Below are positions 1 through 6,696 of a stretch of 10,573 bases of DNA, in pieces. A program made the translations under genes and the position numbers. Location: the NCBI GenBank assembly GCA_903899145.1, contig CAIUHY010000030.1, positions 1 to 10,573 of the forward strand. The letters are read 5' to 3'. Source of the DNA: an uncultured Actinomycetes bacterium. GTDB lineage: Bacteria; Actinomycetota; Actinomycetes; Nanopelagicales; Nanopelagicaceae. Numbering within the stretch: the stretch's first letter is position 1; every line of letters begins with the position of its first letter. The notes beneath the pieces are model-generated. The model searched no databases. It saw nothing but the letters and a program-made list of their open reading frames with translations, and was not told the origin of the DNA.

Positions 1-813
1 GGTGCGGATGTTTCTCATCTTAATTTGCATAAAACATTTTGTATTCCTCATGGTGGCGGGGGACCGGGTGTTGGTCCAGTAATCGCGAGATCTCACCTTG
101 CCCCATATTTGCCTAACCATCCACTTGATAGCACCGCGGGTCCTGCAACTGGTCCTGGCCCGGTTAGCTCAGCGCCTTTTGGTTCCGCTGGAATATTGCC
201 AATTTCCTATGCATATATTCAAATGATGGGGGGAGCAGGTCTTACTAAAGCCACTCAGGTTGCAATTTTGTCTGCAAACTACATTGCTAAGAAACTTGAC
301 CCGTATTTCCCTGTTCTATATAAAGGTATCAATGGTTTTATTGCGCATGAGTGCATTATCGATTTACGTCAGATCACCAAGGAAACTGGCGCAAGTGTCG
401 ATGACGTCGCAAAAAGGCTGATGGATTATGGATTCCATGCACCAACAGTGAGTTTTCCCGTTTCTGGAACCATGATGATTGAGCCAACTGAATCCGAAGA
501 CATCAGGGAGCTCGAAAGATTTATCAGTGCAATGATCTCTATCAGGGCTGAGATTTCAGATATCGAGCATGGGCAACTCTCGATTGAGGAATCACCGTTG
601 CGATTTGCGCCTCATACAGATGCAGATTTACTGCGAGAAAATTGGGATCGTAAGTACTCTCGAGAAGTTGCTGCATATCCACAAGGTGTTGATGCTGAAA
701 TAGGCCGTAGGGGCAAGTATTGGCCTACCACAGGTCGTATTGATGGTGTTTATGGGGATAGAAACCTGGTTTGCTCATGCACGCCGATCGAGGAATTGGC
801 CATCAACGGCTGA
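1..813 (+). CDS. gcvP: Glycine decarboxylase (glycine cleavage system P-protein), C-terminal part, 5'-truncated by the window
   Basis: The P-protein is the PLP-dependent glycine decarboxylase of the cytoplasmic glycine cleavage complex: it releases CO2 from glycine and passes the aminomethyl group to the lipoyl arm of the H-protein. The frame is open from base 1, so the start lies outside; 270 codons remain of a protein usually about 950 residues long. The fragment opens with a GADVSHLNLHKTF stretch followed by a glycine-rich PHGGGGPG segment. This is the hallmark of the P-protein, and the lysine at codon 11 (bases 31-33) is the expected PLP Schiff-base lysine. The end is also typical (GDRNLVCSC followed by PIEE), so the C-terminus is intact. 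An ATG at base 25 lies inside the PLP motif and is not the start. The gene is followed by only 24 bp and then the convergent ppm gene. The other gcv genes are not visible. Identification is secure. Confidence 0.96.
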   Translation, partial: GADVSHLNLHKTFCIPHGGGGPGVGPVIARSHLAPYLPNHPLDSTAGPATGPGPVSSAPFGSAGILPISYAYIQMMGGAGLTKATQVAILSANYIAKKLDPYFPVLYKGINGFIAHECIIDLRQITKETGASVDDVAKRLMDYGFHAPTVSFPVSGTMMIEPTESEDIRELERFISAMISIRAEISDIEHGQLSIEESPLRFAPHTDADLLRENWDRKYSREVAAYPQGVDAEIGRRGKYWPTTGRIDGVYGDRNLVCSCTPIEELAING

Positions 814-837
814 TTTGCTGACTTTACATAATGTAGA

Positions 838-1548
838 TTATCGGCGATTCAGCAACCGTGAAACACCTAATATGGTGGTCTTTAGCCAGGCTTCGACAAC
901 AATTCTCCCAGTCATTTTCGACTTTCCTTTCGATCTCTCGAGGAATGTAATCGGAACCTGGGCGATCACCATCTGAGATTCATGTGCAAGTAAAACAAGT
1001 TCAACTTGAAACCCGTAACCATGAGTTTGAATATTGGCCTCTAAAACCTTTCTCACAAGTTGTTTGCTTAATACTCGGTATCCACTTGTGAGGTCTTTAT
1101 ATGGCAATCTGAGAACCATTGCTGCATATGAAGTACCAAATCGTGAAATTGCCATTCGATACCACGGCCAATTAGCGACTTTCCCGCCTGGCATCCATCT
1201 AGTACCGATTACCAAATCAGTTGCATTGGCAGCCTTGAGTAAAGATTCAAGCTCTGCCGGTAAATGGCTACCATCAGCATCCATTTCAACAATAAAGTCA
1301 TAACCACGATCGAGTGCCCATGTGAAGCCCTCTAAATATGCCGGTCCCAGGCCATCCTTTTTTGCTCTATGTAATACAAATAGGTCCTGCGAAGTAAGTG
1401 AATCTGCAATTTGCCCAGTTCCGTCAGGTGAATTATCGTCAACAACAAGAATCTGAATCTCTAAATTTAGGTCTCTTAACTGTGAAATTATATGCTTGAG
1501 ATTTTCAGCCTCATTATATGTCGGCAAAATAATCAAAATTTTACTCAT
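838..1548 (-). CDS. ppm1: Polyprenol-phosphate mannosyltransferase (GT2 family, DPM1/Ppm1 catalytic-domain type)
   Basis: Probably transfers mannose from GDP-mannose to polyprenyl phosphate on the cytoplasmic face of the membrane, making the lipid-linked mannose donor used for protein O-mannosylation and glycolipid synthesis. The 236 residues are one GT-A domain: LPTYNEAENL at 8-17, VVDDNSPDGT at 35-44, the metal-binding DAD at 90-92 within EMDADGSH, then DLTSGYRVL and a C-terminal ERSKGKSKM motif typical of dolichol/polyprenol-phosphate mannose synthases. No membrane segments are present, so it resembles soluble DPM1 and the second domain of mycobacterial Ppm1. The apolipoprotein N-acyltransferase domain fused to Ppm1 in M. 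tuberculosis is absent here, and no adjacent gene encodes it. It is the last gene of the minus-strand operon, 3 bp after fenA, with only a weak ribosome-binding site. The sugar could be glucose in a relative, but the motifs favour mannose. Confidence 0.88.
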   Translation of the reverse strand: MSKILIILPTYNEAENLKHIISQLRDLNLEIQILVVDDNSPDGTGQIADSLTSQDLFVLHRAKKDGLGPAYLEGFTWALDRGYDFIVEMDADGSHLPAELESLLKAANATDLVIGTRWMPGGKVANWPWYRMAISRFGTSYAAMVLRLPYKDLTSGYRVLSKQLVRKVLEANIQTHGYGFQVELVLLAHESQMVIAQVPITFLERSKGKSKMTGRIVVEAWLKTTILGVSRLLNRR

Positions 1549-1551
1549 AAC

Positions 1552-2451
1552 TTACCAACCCAAAGCACTGATCATGCGGTCAATAGATGCACCTAACCCA
1601 TAATCATTCTTGTATTGATAGATCTCATCAAGACTTATTGGCTTCTTAGGCATATTTATTGACATGTTCGGTATTGCTACATCAAGTGCACAATGCACTA
1701 ATTTTGGAACAATCTTGCAATAATCTTCGCCTTCAATAAGTTTTTTACGCAAAAGTGGCGTAAGTCTTTCATCTCCAGACTTAGCAGCATCGAGTGCTTC
1801 ATTGAGTGTTGTAAATTGATTGGCAATAATTGCAGCACCTTTTTCACCAATTCCTCTAACTCCGGGTAGTCCATCAGACGCATCTCCCCTGATCATCGCA
1901 AAAAGTGCGTACCTATCCCCTGGAATTTGATAGCGCTCGGCAACCCATGCCCGGTCTACTAAGTCATGGTTAGAGATACCTTTCGCAAGATAAACAATTT
2001 TGACCCGGCGTTTATCATCGACAAGCTGAAAAAGATCCCGATCTCCGGTCGCGACAAAGATTGGCCCACGCTCTTTTGTAGCAAAAGTAGCCATAATGTC
2101 ATCTGCCTCGTAGTCATCCACCCCGAGCATTGGTATTCCAAAAGCCTCAAGCACATCGAGAAGAATGGGTATTTGAGGTCCTAGAGTATCTGGCTCCTCC
2201 TCATCGCCTTCATCATCCAAACGGTTTGCTTTGTACTCTGGAAAAAGTTCAACGCGCCATGATGGCCGCCAATCCCCTTCTAAACAAGCAACAAGACGTG
2301 ATGGTTGATATTGAGTAATTAGTCTTGAAGTCATATCTAGAAAGCCACGAATGGCGTTCACTGGCATGCCCTCTGGTGAGACTAATGTGTCTGGCATTCC
2401 AAAATATGCTCGGTACCAAAGAGATGCACTATCTAAAAGTAATAGTGTCAC
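1552..2451 (-). CDS. fenA: Stand-alone 5'-3' exonuclease / flap endonuclease (PolA N-domain family, FenA-like)
   Basis: Likely a metal-dependent flap endonuclease and 5' exonuclease removing flaps and RNA primers during lagging-strand synthesis and excision repair. Length (299 aa) and context match mycobacterial FenA (Rv2090 in M. tuberculosis), which is separate from PolA. Visible family residues: D7 in the first strand, FPEYKANR at 70-77, the acidic cluster EADD at 115-118, GDRD at 136-139, and GDASDGLPGVRGIGEKGA at 189-206, which carries acidic residues D190 and D193 and the helix-3-turn-helix DNA-binding loop. All expected metal ligands appear present. There is no polymerase domain. The start is GTG at 2451, chosen because an AGGAG sits 7 bases upstream and because the GTG overlaps the helY stop in a GTGA quartet. 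An acidic stretch (DDEGDEEEPD, 79-88) follows the YKANR arch motif. Coupling to helY suggests joint work on branched or RNA-containing DNA, which is inference. Confidence 0.9.
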   Translation of the reverse strand: MTLLLLDSASLWYRAYFGMPDTLVSPEGMPVNAIRGFLDMTSRLITQYQPSRLVACLEGDWRPSWRVELFPEYKANRLDDEGDEEEPDTLGPQIPILLDVLEAFGIPMLGVDDYEADDIMATFATKERGPIFVATGDRDLFQLVDDKRRVKIVYLAKGISNHDLVDRAWVAERYQIPGDRYALFAMIRGDASDGLPGVRGIGEKGAAIIANQFTTLNEALDAAKSGDERLTPLLRKKLIEGEDYCKIVPKLVHCALDVAIPNMSINMPKKPISLDEIYQYKNDYGLGASIDRMISALGW

Positions 2452-4814
2452 GCGACAGCTCCTGCATAAGAAACAATTCCTCTGTCAATTCTCTTCAATG
2501 CATTATCAACTGTTTGAGATAGGTGAGGTGACGCATTTCCAATTTGTCGTAGTAAATCAATGATCTGCTTCATCGAGCGTATGAAATCGCCAACAGTGAG
2601 CTCAGTGCCCTTGAGGATGGAGCTCAAGCTATGTCCACTAGCCCATCGAAATGCTGCCCAGCAAAACGCAAGATCTGGTTCACGCATCGGTTCAAGACGA
2701 AGCTCTCCTTCATCATCATTAATTGCAGCCCACTTATGGACCATTTCATTAAGTACTTCTTCGACCGCTCCTCTAGGAACTTTAGGCGATTCATCTCTTC
2801 TGGCCTCAAAAACCAATGCAGACAAGACAGAGACCATCTCGGGCCCATCTAAAGTGTCAAACTTTCCATTCTTGATCATTTCAGCGATCAACAAATCTGT
2901 TTCACCGTAAATCTTGGCAAGCAAATTACCCCACTCTGTTATTACCCCACCACTTAAATAGCCATATCTTTCCAACATAACCTGTACGAGATCAAAGCGC
3001 CTAGCGATAACATCTGTTCTATTGCTTACTCGGTCTTCAAGTCCTTTAGTCTCCTTGCGCATCCGTTCAAGTTTTTCAGCAACGCGAGAATGATTCTCTC
3101 TGTCTCCACAGCTATGACATGGATGAGAGCGCAATGATCTTCTATATTCATTTAATTCTTCCTCAGCAAATAATTTCTTAGCTTTAGGGAGCTTTGAAAT
3201 TGCCTTCTCCAAAGATTTAATTTCAGTACGAATAATAGAATATTCTTCAAAATCACCCGAGTGACACTGCATCTGTTCTCGGAGCTCATCAACGACTGAT
3301 TCATTACGTTTGATTTGGCGAGCTAGACCTACTACTGCTTTATCAGCTTGATATTGGGCAAAAGATGATTCCAATGATGTCCGGGCTCTCTCTGCGCCAA
3401 ATCTTGAAATTAAGTTGATAGTCATGTTATATGTTGGCTTAAAACTACTCTTGAGTGGATATGTACGAGTTGAAGCTAGGCCAGCGGCTGATCCAGAATC
3501 AATATCTTTATTCCAGAGGATCACAGCGTTACCTTCAATATCAATCCCCCGACGTCCGGCACGTCCCGTGAGCTGTGTGTACTCCCCTGCTGAAACTGAA
3601 ACGTGAGACTCACCATTCCACTTTGTTAGCTTCTCTAATACAACCGTTCTAGCTGGCATGTTGATGCCAAGGGCCAAAGTCTCTGTAGCAAATACACATT
3701 TGATGAGACCTGCTTGAAATAATTCTTCAACCGTCTCCTTAAATGAAGGTAGTAATCCTGCATGGTGGGCAGCGATTCCTCGCTCAAGACCATCGAGCCA
3801 TTCAGAAAAGCCAAGAACAACAAGATCTTCCTCAGGAATATTTTCAGTTGCCCTGAAGACGACTTCCCTAATCCGTGAGCGTTCCTCGGCATTTGTTAGC
3901 TTAAGACCAGACTTCACGCACTGATGCACCGCGGCAGAACATGCATTTCTAGAAAAGATGAAAACTATCGCTGGCAATAGCCCCTCGCGGTTAAGCTTCT
4001 CTATAACCTCAGGCCTATTCATTTGAGGAACTCGTGCAACACTCGCACGGTCGCGATGACCTTTATTGCCTCCATAATTACCACGAATAGATCTGTAACT
4101 TTCCTTCTCAAGGCGGATGATCTCTGGGTTTACTTTTCCTTCATCAACAAAGAGATCAAGAAGCTTATTTCCGAATAAAACGTGTTGGTAAAGAGGTACT
4201 GGCCTATTTTCGCTAACAATGACATCAGTATTACCTCGAACTTCATTGAGCCAATCACCAAACTCCTCAGCGTTAGATACGGTTGCAGAAAGAGAAGCGA
4301 CCTGGATGTGCTCTGGAAGGTGGATCAAAATCTCCTCCCAGACCGCACCTCTAAACTTATCTGCCAGGTAGTGCACTTCGTCCATTACAACAAATTGAAG
4401 TGTGTTTAAAGTATGTGAATTTGCATAGATCATATTTCTCAATACTTCTGTCGTCATAACCACAATTTGTGCTTCAGAGTTAATACTTGTGTCACCAGTG
4501 AGAAGCCCAACTTTATCTTCACCAAACATCCCCTTTAAATCGGAGTATTTCTGGTTAGAAAGAGCCTTGATAGGGGCGGTATAAAAACATTTTTTCCCCG
4601 TCTGCATTGCAAGATAGGCAGCAAATTCACCCACAATAGTTTTACCTGCTCCCGTAGGAGCAGCAACTAGTACTCCGCGTCCCTCTTCTAATGAGTGACA
4701 ACCACTGATTTGAAAATCATCGAGTGGAAAATCGTAATTATCAGCAAATTTCAAAGATTTTTTATGAACGTTACGTTTCTTTGCTTCTGCAAGTCTTTCT
4801 GCAGGCGTGCTCAT
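2448..4814 (-). CDS. helY: Ski2/Mtr4-like DExH-box helicase HelY
   Basis: ATP-dependent superfamily 2 helicase, actinobacterial relative of eukaryotic Mtr4/Ski2, expected to act on RNA or RNA:DNA structures; its substrate is not settled. The 788 residues show, in order: FQ (Q-motif-like) at 34-35, Walker A PTGAGKT at 53-59, DEVH at 145-148, SAT at 176-178, a second RecA domain with ETLALGINMPAR, and motif VI QLTGRAGRRG around 412-422. After about residue 480 comes a charged, probably coiled-coil insertion carrying HPCHSC near 563-569, placed like the arch/stalk of Ski2-like enzymes. A helical C-terminal domain follows, including WAAFRWASGHS. M. tuberculosis HelY is about 906 aa, so this is a compact version with no key motif lost. 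The ATG overlaps the stop of the lipid-kinase gene (ATGA) and has no clear ribosome-binding site, so translation is probably coupled. Its own stop overlaps the fenA start. Confidence 0.94.
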   Translation of the reverse strand: MSTPAERLAEAKKRNVHKKSLKFADNYDFPLDDFQISGCHSLEEGRGVLVAAPTGAGKTIVGEFAAYLAMQTGKKCFYTAPIKALSNQKYSDLKGMFGEDKVGLLTGDTSINSEAQIVVMTTEVLRNMIYANSHTLNTLQFVVMDEVHYLADKFRGAVWEEILIHLPEHIQVASLSATVSNAEEFGDWLNEVRGNTDVIVSENRPVPLYQHVLFGNKLLDLFVDEGKVNPEIIRLEKESYRSIRGNYGGNKGHRDRASVARVPQMNRPEVIEKLNREGLLPAIVFIFSRNACSAAVHQCVKSGLKLTNAEERSRIREVVFRATENIPEEDLVVLGFSEWLDGLERGIAAHHAGLLPSFKETVEELFQAGLIKCVFATETLALGINMPARTVVLEKLTKWNGESHVSVSAGEYTQLTGRAGRRGIDIEGNAVILWNKDIDSGSAAGLASTRTYPLKSSFKPTYNMTINLISRFGAERARTSLESSFAQYQADKAVVGLARQIKRNESVVDELREQMQCHSGDFEEYSIIRTEIKSLEKAISKLPKAKKLFAEEELNEYRRSLRSHPCHSCGDRENHSRVAEKLERMRKETKGLEDRVSNRTDVIARRFDLVQVMLERYGYLSGGVITEWGNLLAKIYGETDLLIAEMIKNGKFDTLDGPEMVSVLSALVFEARRDESPKVPRGAVEEVLNEMVHKWAAINDDEGELRLEPMREPDLAFCWAAFRWASGHSLSSILKGTELTVGDFIRSMKQIIDLLRQIGNASPHLSQTVDNALKRIDRGIVSYAGAVA
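2459..2463 (-). promoter_or_regulatory. Ribosome-binding site of fenA that fixes its GTG start
   Basis: AGGAG on the minus strand, 7 bases upstream of the GTG at 2451 and inside the 3' end of helY. It is a good Shine-Dalgarno match and supports a GTG start in the GTGA overlap rather than a later ATG. Confidence 0.7.
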
Positions 4815-5692
4815 GCTATGTGGGCCAGTAGCTTATGTGGTGCGATAGAAACATGAACTGGAAGCTTTCCCAAGTATTCACCATCAGCGAAAGCTAACGT
4901 CTGTCCCTGAAGTTCAAAAGATGACGCTTTTTCAAACTTAATCTTTGGATGATTCACGTGAGCGCCCAAAAAAACTCGTGGGAAGACCGCAAGAAGTCTT
5001 AATTTAGATACACGCTTCACATACATGAGATCTAACATTTGGTCACTTTGATCAGCATGAGGGCAGATTTTCATCCCCCCTCCATAGTTGGAGCCATTCG
5101 CAACGATCACCATCATGGCCTTTTGTTTCGTCGTTTTCTTATCCCATGTAATTGAATATTCAAGCGGCTTGAACAGTGAAAGCTCTGCCAGTAGTGCTAT
5201 TACGTATTTAAATTTACCTTTAACTCTCTTGAAATCATTTGCCCGTTCATTTACATGAGCATCAAAACCACTACTCAGTATTTGCACAAAGTACTTTTCA
5301 TATCCCGACCCTTTAGCTAATCCAAGATCAATAACTTTTGGCTGCAAATGATTAATATTTTTAAATAAATTTTCAATAGATTTCCCATGCGTCCCTACGC
5401 TTTTTGCAAAGTCGTTGCCAGTCCCAGCTGAAATCGCAAGTAAAATTAAGTTATTGCTTGATATACGCTCTAGAAGAGCATGTACTAACCCATCTCCTCC
5501 TACTGTCACTAAAGTTGAAAACTTCTGTGAACTAAGCTCTTGATCAACTTTGCGCAGACAGTCCTGTAATGAAGTTCCAATGACTTGCCGGAAAGGCAAG
5601 TTCTCTGAGTTTAAATAATCAATAACATATTGCCCTTTTCTAGCACCCTTACCACCCCCTGAGGACGGATTAATGACCAGCAGATAACTCAT
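4811..5692 (-). CDS. Diacylglycerol/lipid kinase family protein (YegS/DagK-like)
   Basis: Member of the DAG/lipid kinase catalytic family, which transfers phosphate from ATP to a lipid hydroxyl, typically diacylglycerol being recycled to phosphatidic acid at the inner membrane face. In 293 residues the family signatures appear in order: NPSSGGGKG at 8-16, GGDG at 65-68, GTGNDFA at 90-96, then NYGGGM with a downstream D-rich strand, and ADGEYLG near the C-terminus. The nucleotide-binding GGDG is followed by LVH rather than the more usual T-x-x-E, a possible substrate or subfamily difference. There are no membrane segments, so association is probably peripheral. The ATG overlaps the tatC stop in an ATGA quartet, and the gene's own stop overlaps the helY ATG likewise. 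The exact lipid substrate (diacylglycerol, polyprenol or a sphingoid-like base) cannot be read from the sequence. Confidence 0.85.
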   Translation of the reverse strand: MSYLLVINPSSGGGKGARKGQYVIDYLNSENLPFRQVIGTSLQDCLRKVDQELSSQKFSTLVTVGGDGLVHALLERISSNNLILLAISAGTGNDFAKSVGTHGKSIENLFKNINHLQPKVIDLGLAKGSGYEKYFVQILSSGFDAHVNERANDFKRVKGKFKYVIALLAELSLFKPLEYSITWDKKTTKQKAMMVIVANGSNYGGGMKICPHADQSDQMLDLMYVKRVSKLRLLAVFPRVFLGAHVNHPKIKFEKASSFELQGQTLAFADGEYLGKLPVHVSIAPHKLLAHIA

Positions 5693-6456
5693 GATGAATT
5701 TTTACTTTCTTTGCGCTTATCGTGTAGTACTGCGATTCCAGCAGCTGCAAAATAGAAAAACACCATAGGAACTGCAAGCAAACACATGGTGAATGGATCT
5801 GCAGTAGGGGTAAATGCTGCAGTGAAAATGGCAATCCCAAAGACGGCTAATCGCCAAGGTTTAAGTATTGAAGTACCTGAAATTACTCCTGCGAAATTTA
5901 ATCCCAACAAGAAAACTGGGAGCTCAAATGCAATTCCAAAGATCAAGATGAGTCTTAAAACAAAGTTTAAATAATCATCAAAACGAACAAGATTGGTAAG
6001 GCTAGACGGTGTAAATCCCAATAAAACATGAACAGCGGTAGGCAAGATGTAGTACCCAAGGTAAGCACCTGCTGCAAAGAAAGGCGTGGCAACAATCATA
6101 AAAAGGAGGGAGTATCTGCGTTCTTTGCGATGCAATGCAGGAGCAACAAAGGCCCAAAGCTGATAAATCCAAATAGGCGCAGATAAAATGATTCCAGAAA
6201 TGAGTGCAACAGTTATATGTAAATTGAGAGGCCCAAGTACTCCATTAATATATAAAGTCCCGCAGTGATTTGCTCCTGATCTAAGAGCGCTTTTGAGATC
6301 ACAGACAGGCTTTGCTAAAGAATCAATGATTGGGTTATAGAGAAACCATCCAACCACGGAAAGCATTAAAACAGCCAGACTTGATCGGACAATTCTCTTA
6401 CGAAGTTCACGTAGGTGTTCTAGAAGTGGCATACGGCCACCTTTAATAGCGGCCAT
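5689..6456 (-). CDS. tatC: Sec-independent protein translocase subunit TatC
   Basis: Polytopic receptor of the twin-arginine translocase that binds signal peptides of folded proteins for export across the cytoplasmic membrane. The 255 residues include the N-terminal cytoplasmic HLRELRKRI (14-22; E17 corresponds to E. coli E15), IYQLWAFVAPAL ending in KERR with E112 (E. coli E103 position), and GIAFELP with E178 (E. coli E170 position). About six hydrophobic segments are visible, as expected. The first external loop carries two cysteines (C52 and C65) that could form a disulfide. The ATG at 6456 has AGGA 7 bases upstream, a good site, and is 39 bp from the tatA stop. Its stop overlaps the start of the lipid-kinase gene. 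No tatB is adjacent, and actinobacteria commonly carry it elsewhere. Key residues look intact. Confidence 0.97.
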   Translation of the reverse strand: MAAIKGGRMPLLEHLRELRKRIVRSSLAVLMLSVVGWFLYNPIIDSLAKPVCDLKSALRSGANHCGTLYINGVLGPLNLHITVALISGIILSAPIWIYQLWAFVAPALHRKERRYSLLFMIVATPFFAAGAYLGYYILPTAVHVLLGFTPSSLTNLVRFDDYLNFVLRLILIFGIAFELPVFLLGLNFAGVISGTSILKPWRLAVFGIAIFTAAFTPTADPFTMCLLAVPMVFFYFAAAGIAVLHDKRKESKNSS

Positions 6457-6463
6457 AAATAAT

Positions 6464-6469
6464 TCCTCT
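6464..6469 (-). promoter_or_regulatory. Ribosome-binding site of tatC
   Basis: AGAGGA on the minus strand in the 39-bp tatA-tatC gap, 7 bases before the tatC ATG. It is one of the clearer Shine-Dalgarno sites in the operon and supports the start at 6456. Confidence 0.65.
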
Positions 6470-6495
6470 TACAGATCTATCCGAAAAAGGCCGGA

Positions 6496-6687
6496 CTATT
6501 TCTTCGACTTTGGGGTTGATCCATTTTCGCCATCTGATTTCTTATCATCATTATTCTTCAGTTCCTCACGGAAGACTTTGAGGGATTTTGCAATTGACTT
6601 TGCAGAATCAGGGAGCTTCTTTGCGCCAAAAAGGACTACGAGAACAATAACTAGCAACAAAATATGGCTTGGCTCTTTTAAAAACAT
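6496..6687 (-). CDS. tatA: Sec-independent protein translocase subunit TatA
   Basis: Pore-forming or membrane-thinning subunit of the twin-arginine translocase, recruited to TatC carrying a substrate. The 63-residue protein has one short hydrophobic segment (about residues 9-20), the conserved FGAKKLPD hinge (F20, G21) and an amphipathic helix (SAKSIAKSLKVFREE). A short hydrophilic tail ending in lysines completes it, so it is a small but complete TatA of actinobacterial type. It starts 9 bp after the pafC stop. An AGGA that overlaps that stop lies 7 bases upstream of the ATG. The order pafC-tatA-tatC is the same as in Mycobacterium. A TatB/TatE identity is less likely because the tail is short and the hinge is TatA-like. 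Confidence 0.95.
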   Translation of the reverse strand: MFLKEPSHILLLVIVLVVLFGAKKLPDSAKSIAKSLKVFREELKNNDDKKSDGENGSTPKSKK

Positions 6688-6696
6688 ATCCCTATC

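Noticed and set aside
25..813. Start of gcvP at ATG 25
   Set aside because: The frame is open to base 1 and codons 1-8 already match the P-protein (GADVSHLN). The ATG is inside the PLP motif, so the gene is truncated by the window edge.
740..976. Plus-strand 78-codon open frame across the gcvP/ppm junction
   Set aside because: It overlaps the real ends of both gcvP and ppm, has no family similarity and no ribosome site.
2325..2910. Several 60-116 codon plus-strand open frames opposite fenA and helY
   Set aside because: They are antisense to well-supported genes, lack ribosome sites and recognisable domains, and change frame among themselves.
3635..3892. Minus-strand 85-codon open frame inside helY in another frame
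   Set aside because: It lies within the conserved RecA2 region of helY and has no independent support.
6457..6495. Terminator between tatA and tatC (TCCG...CGGA)
   Set aside because: The stem is only four base pairs with no useful T-run after it, and tatC has a strong ribosome site for co-transcription.
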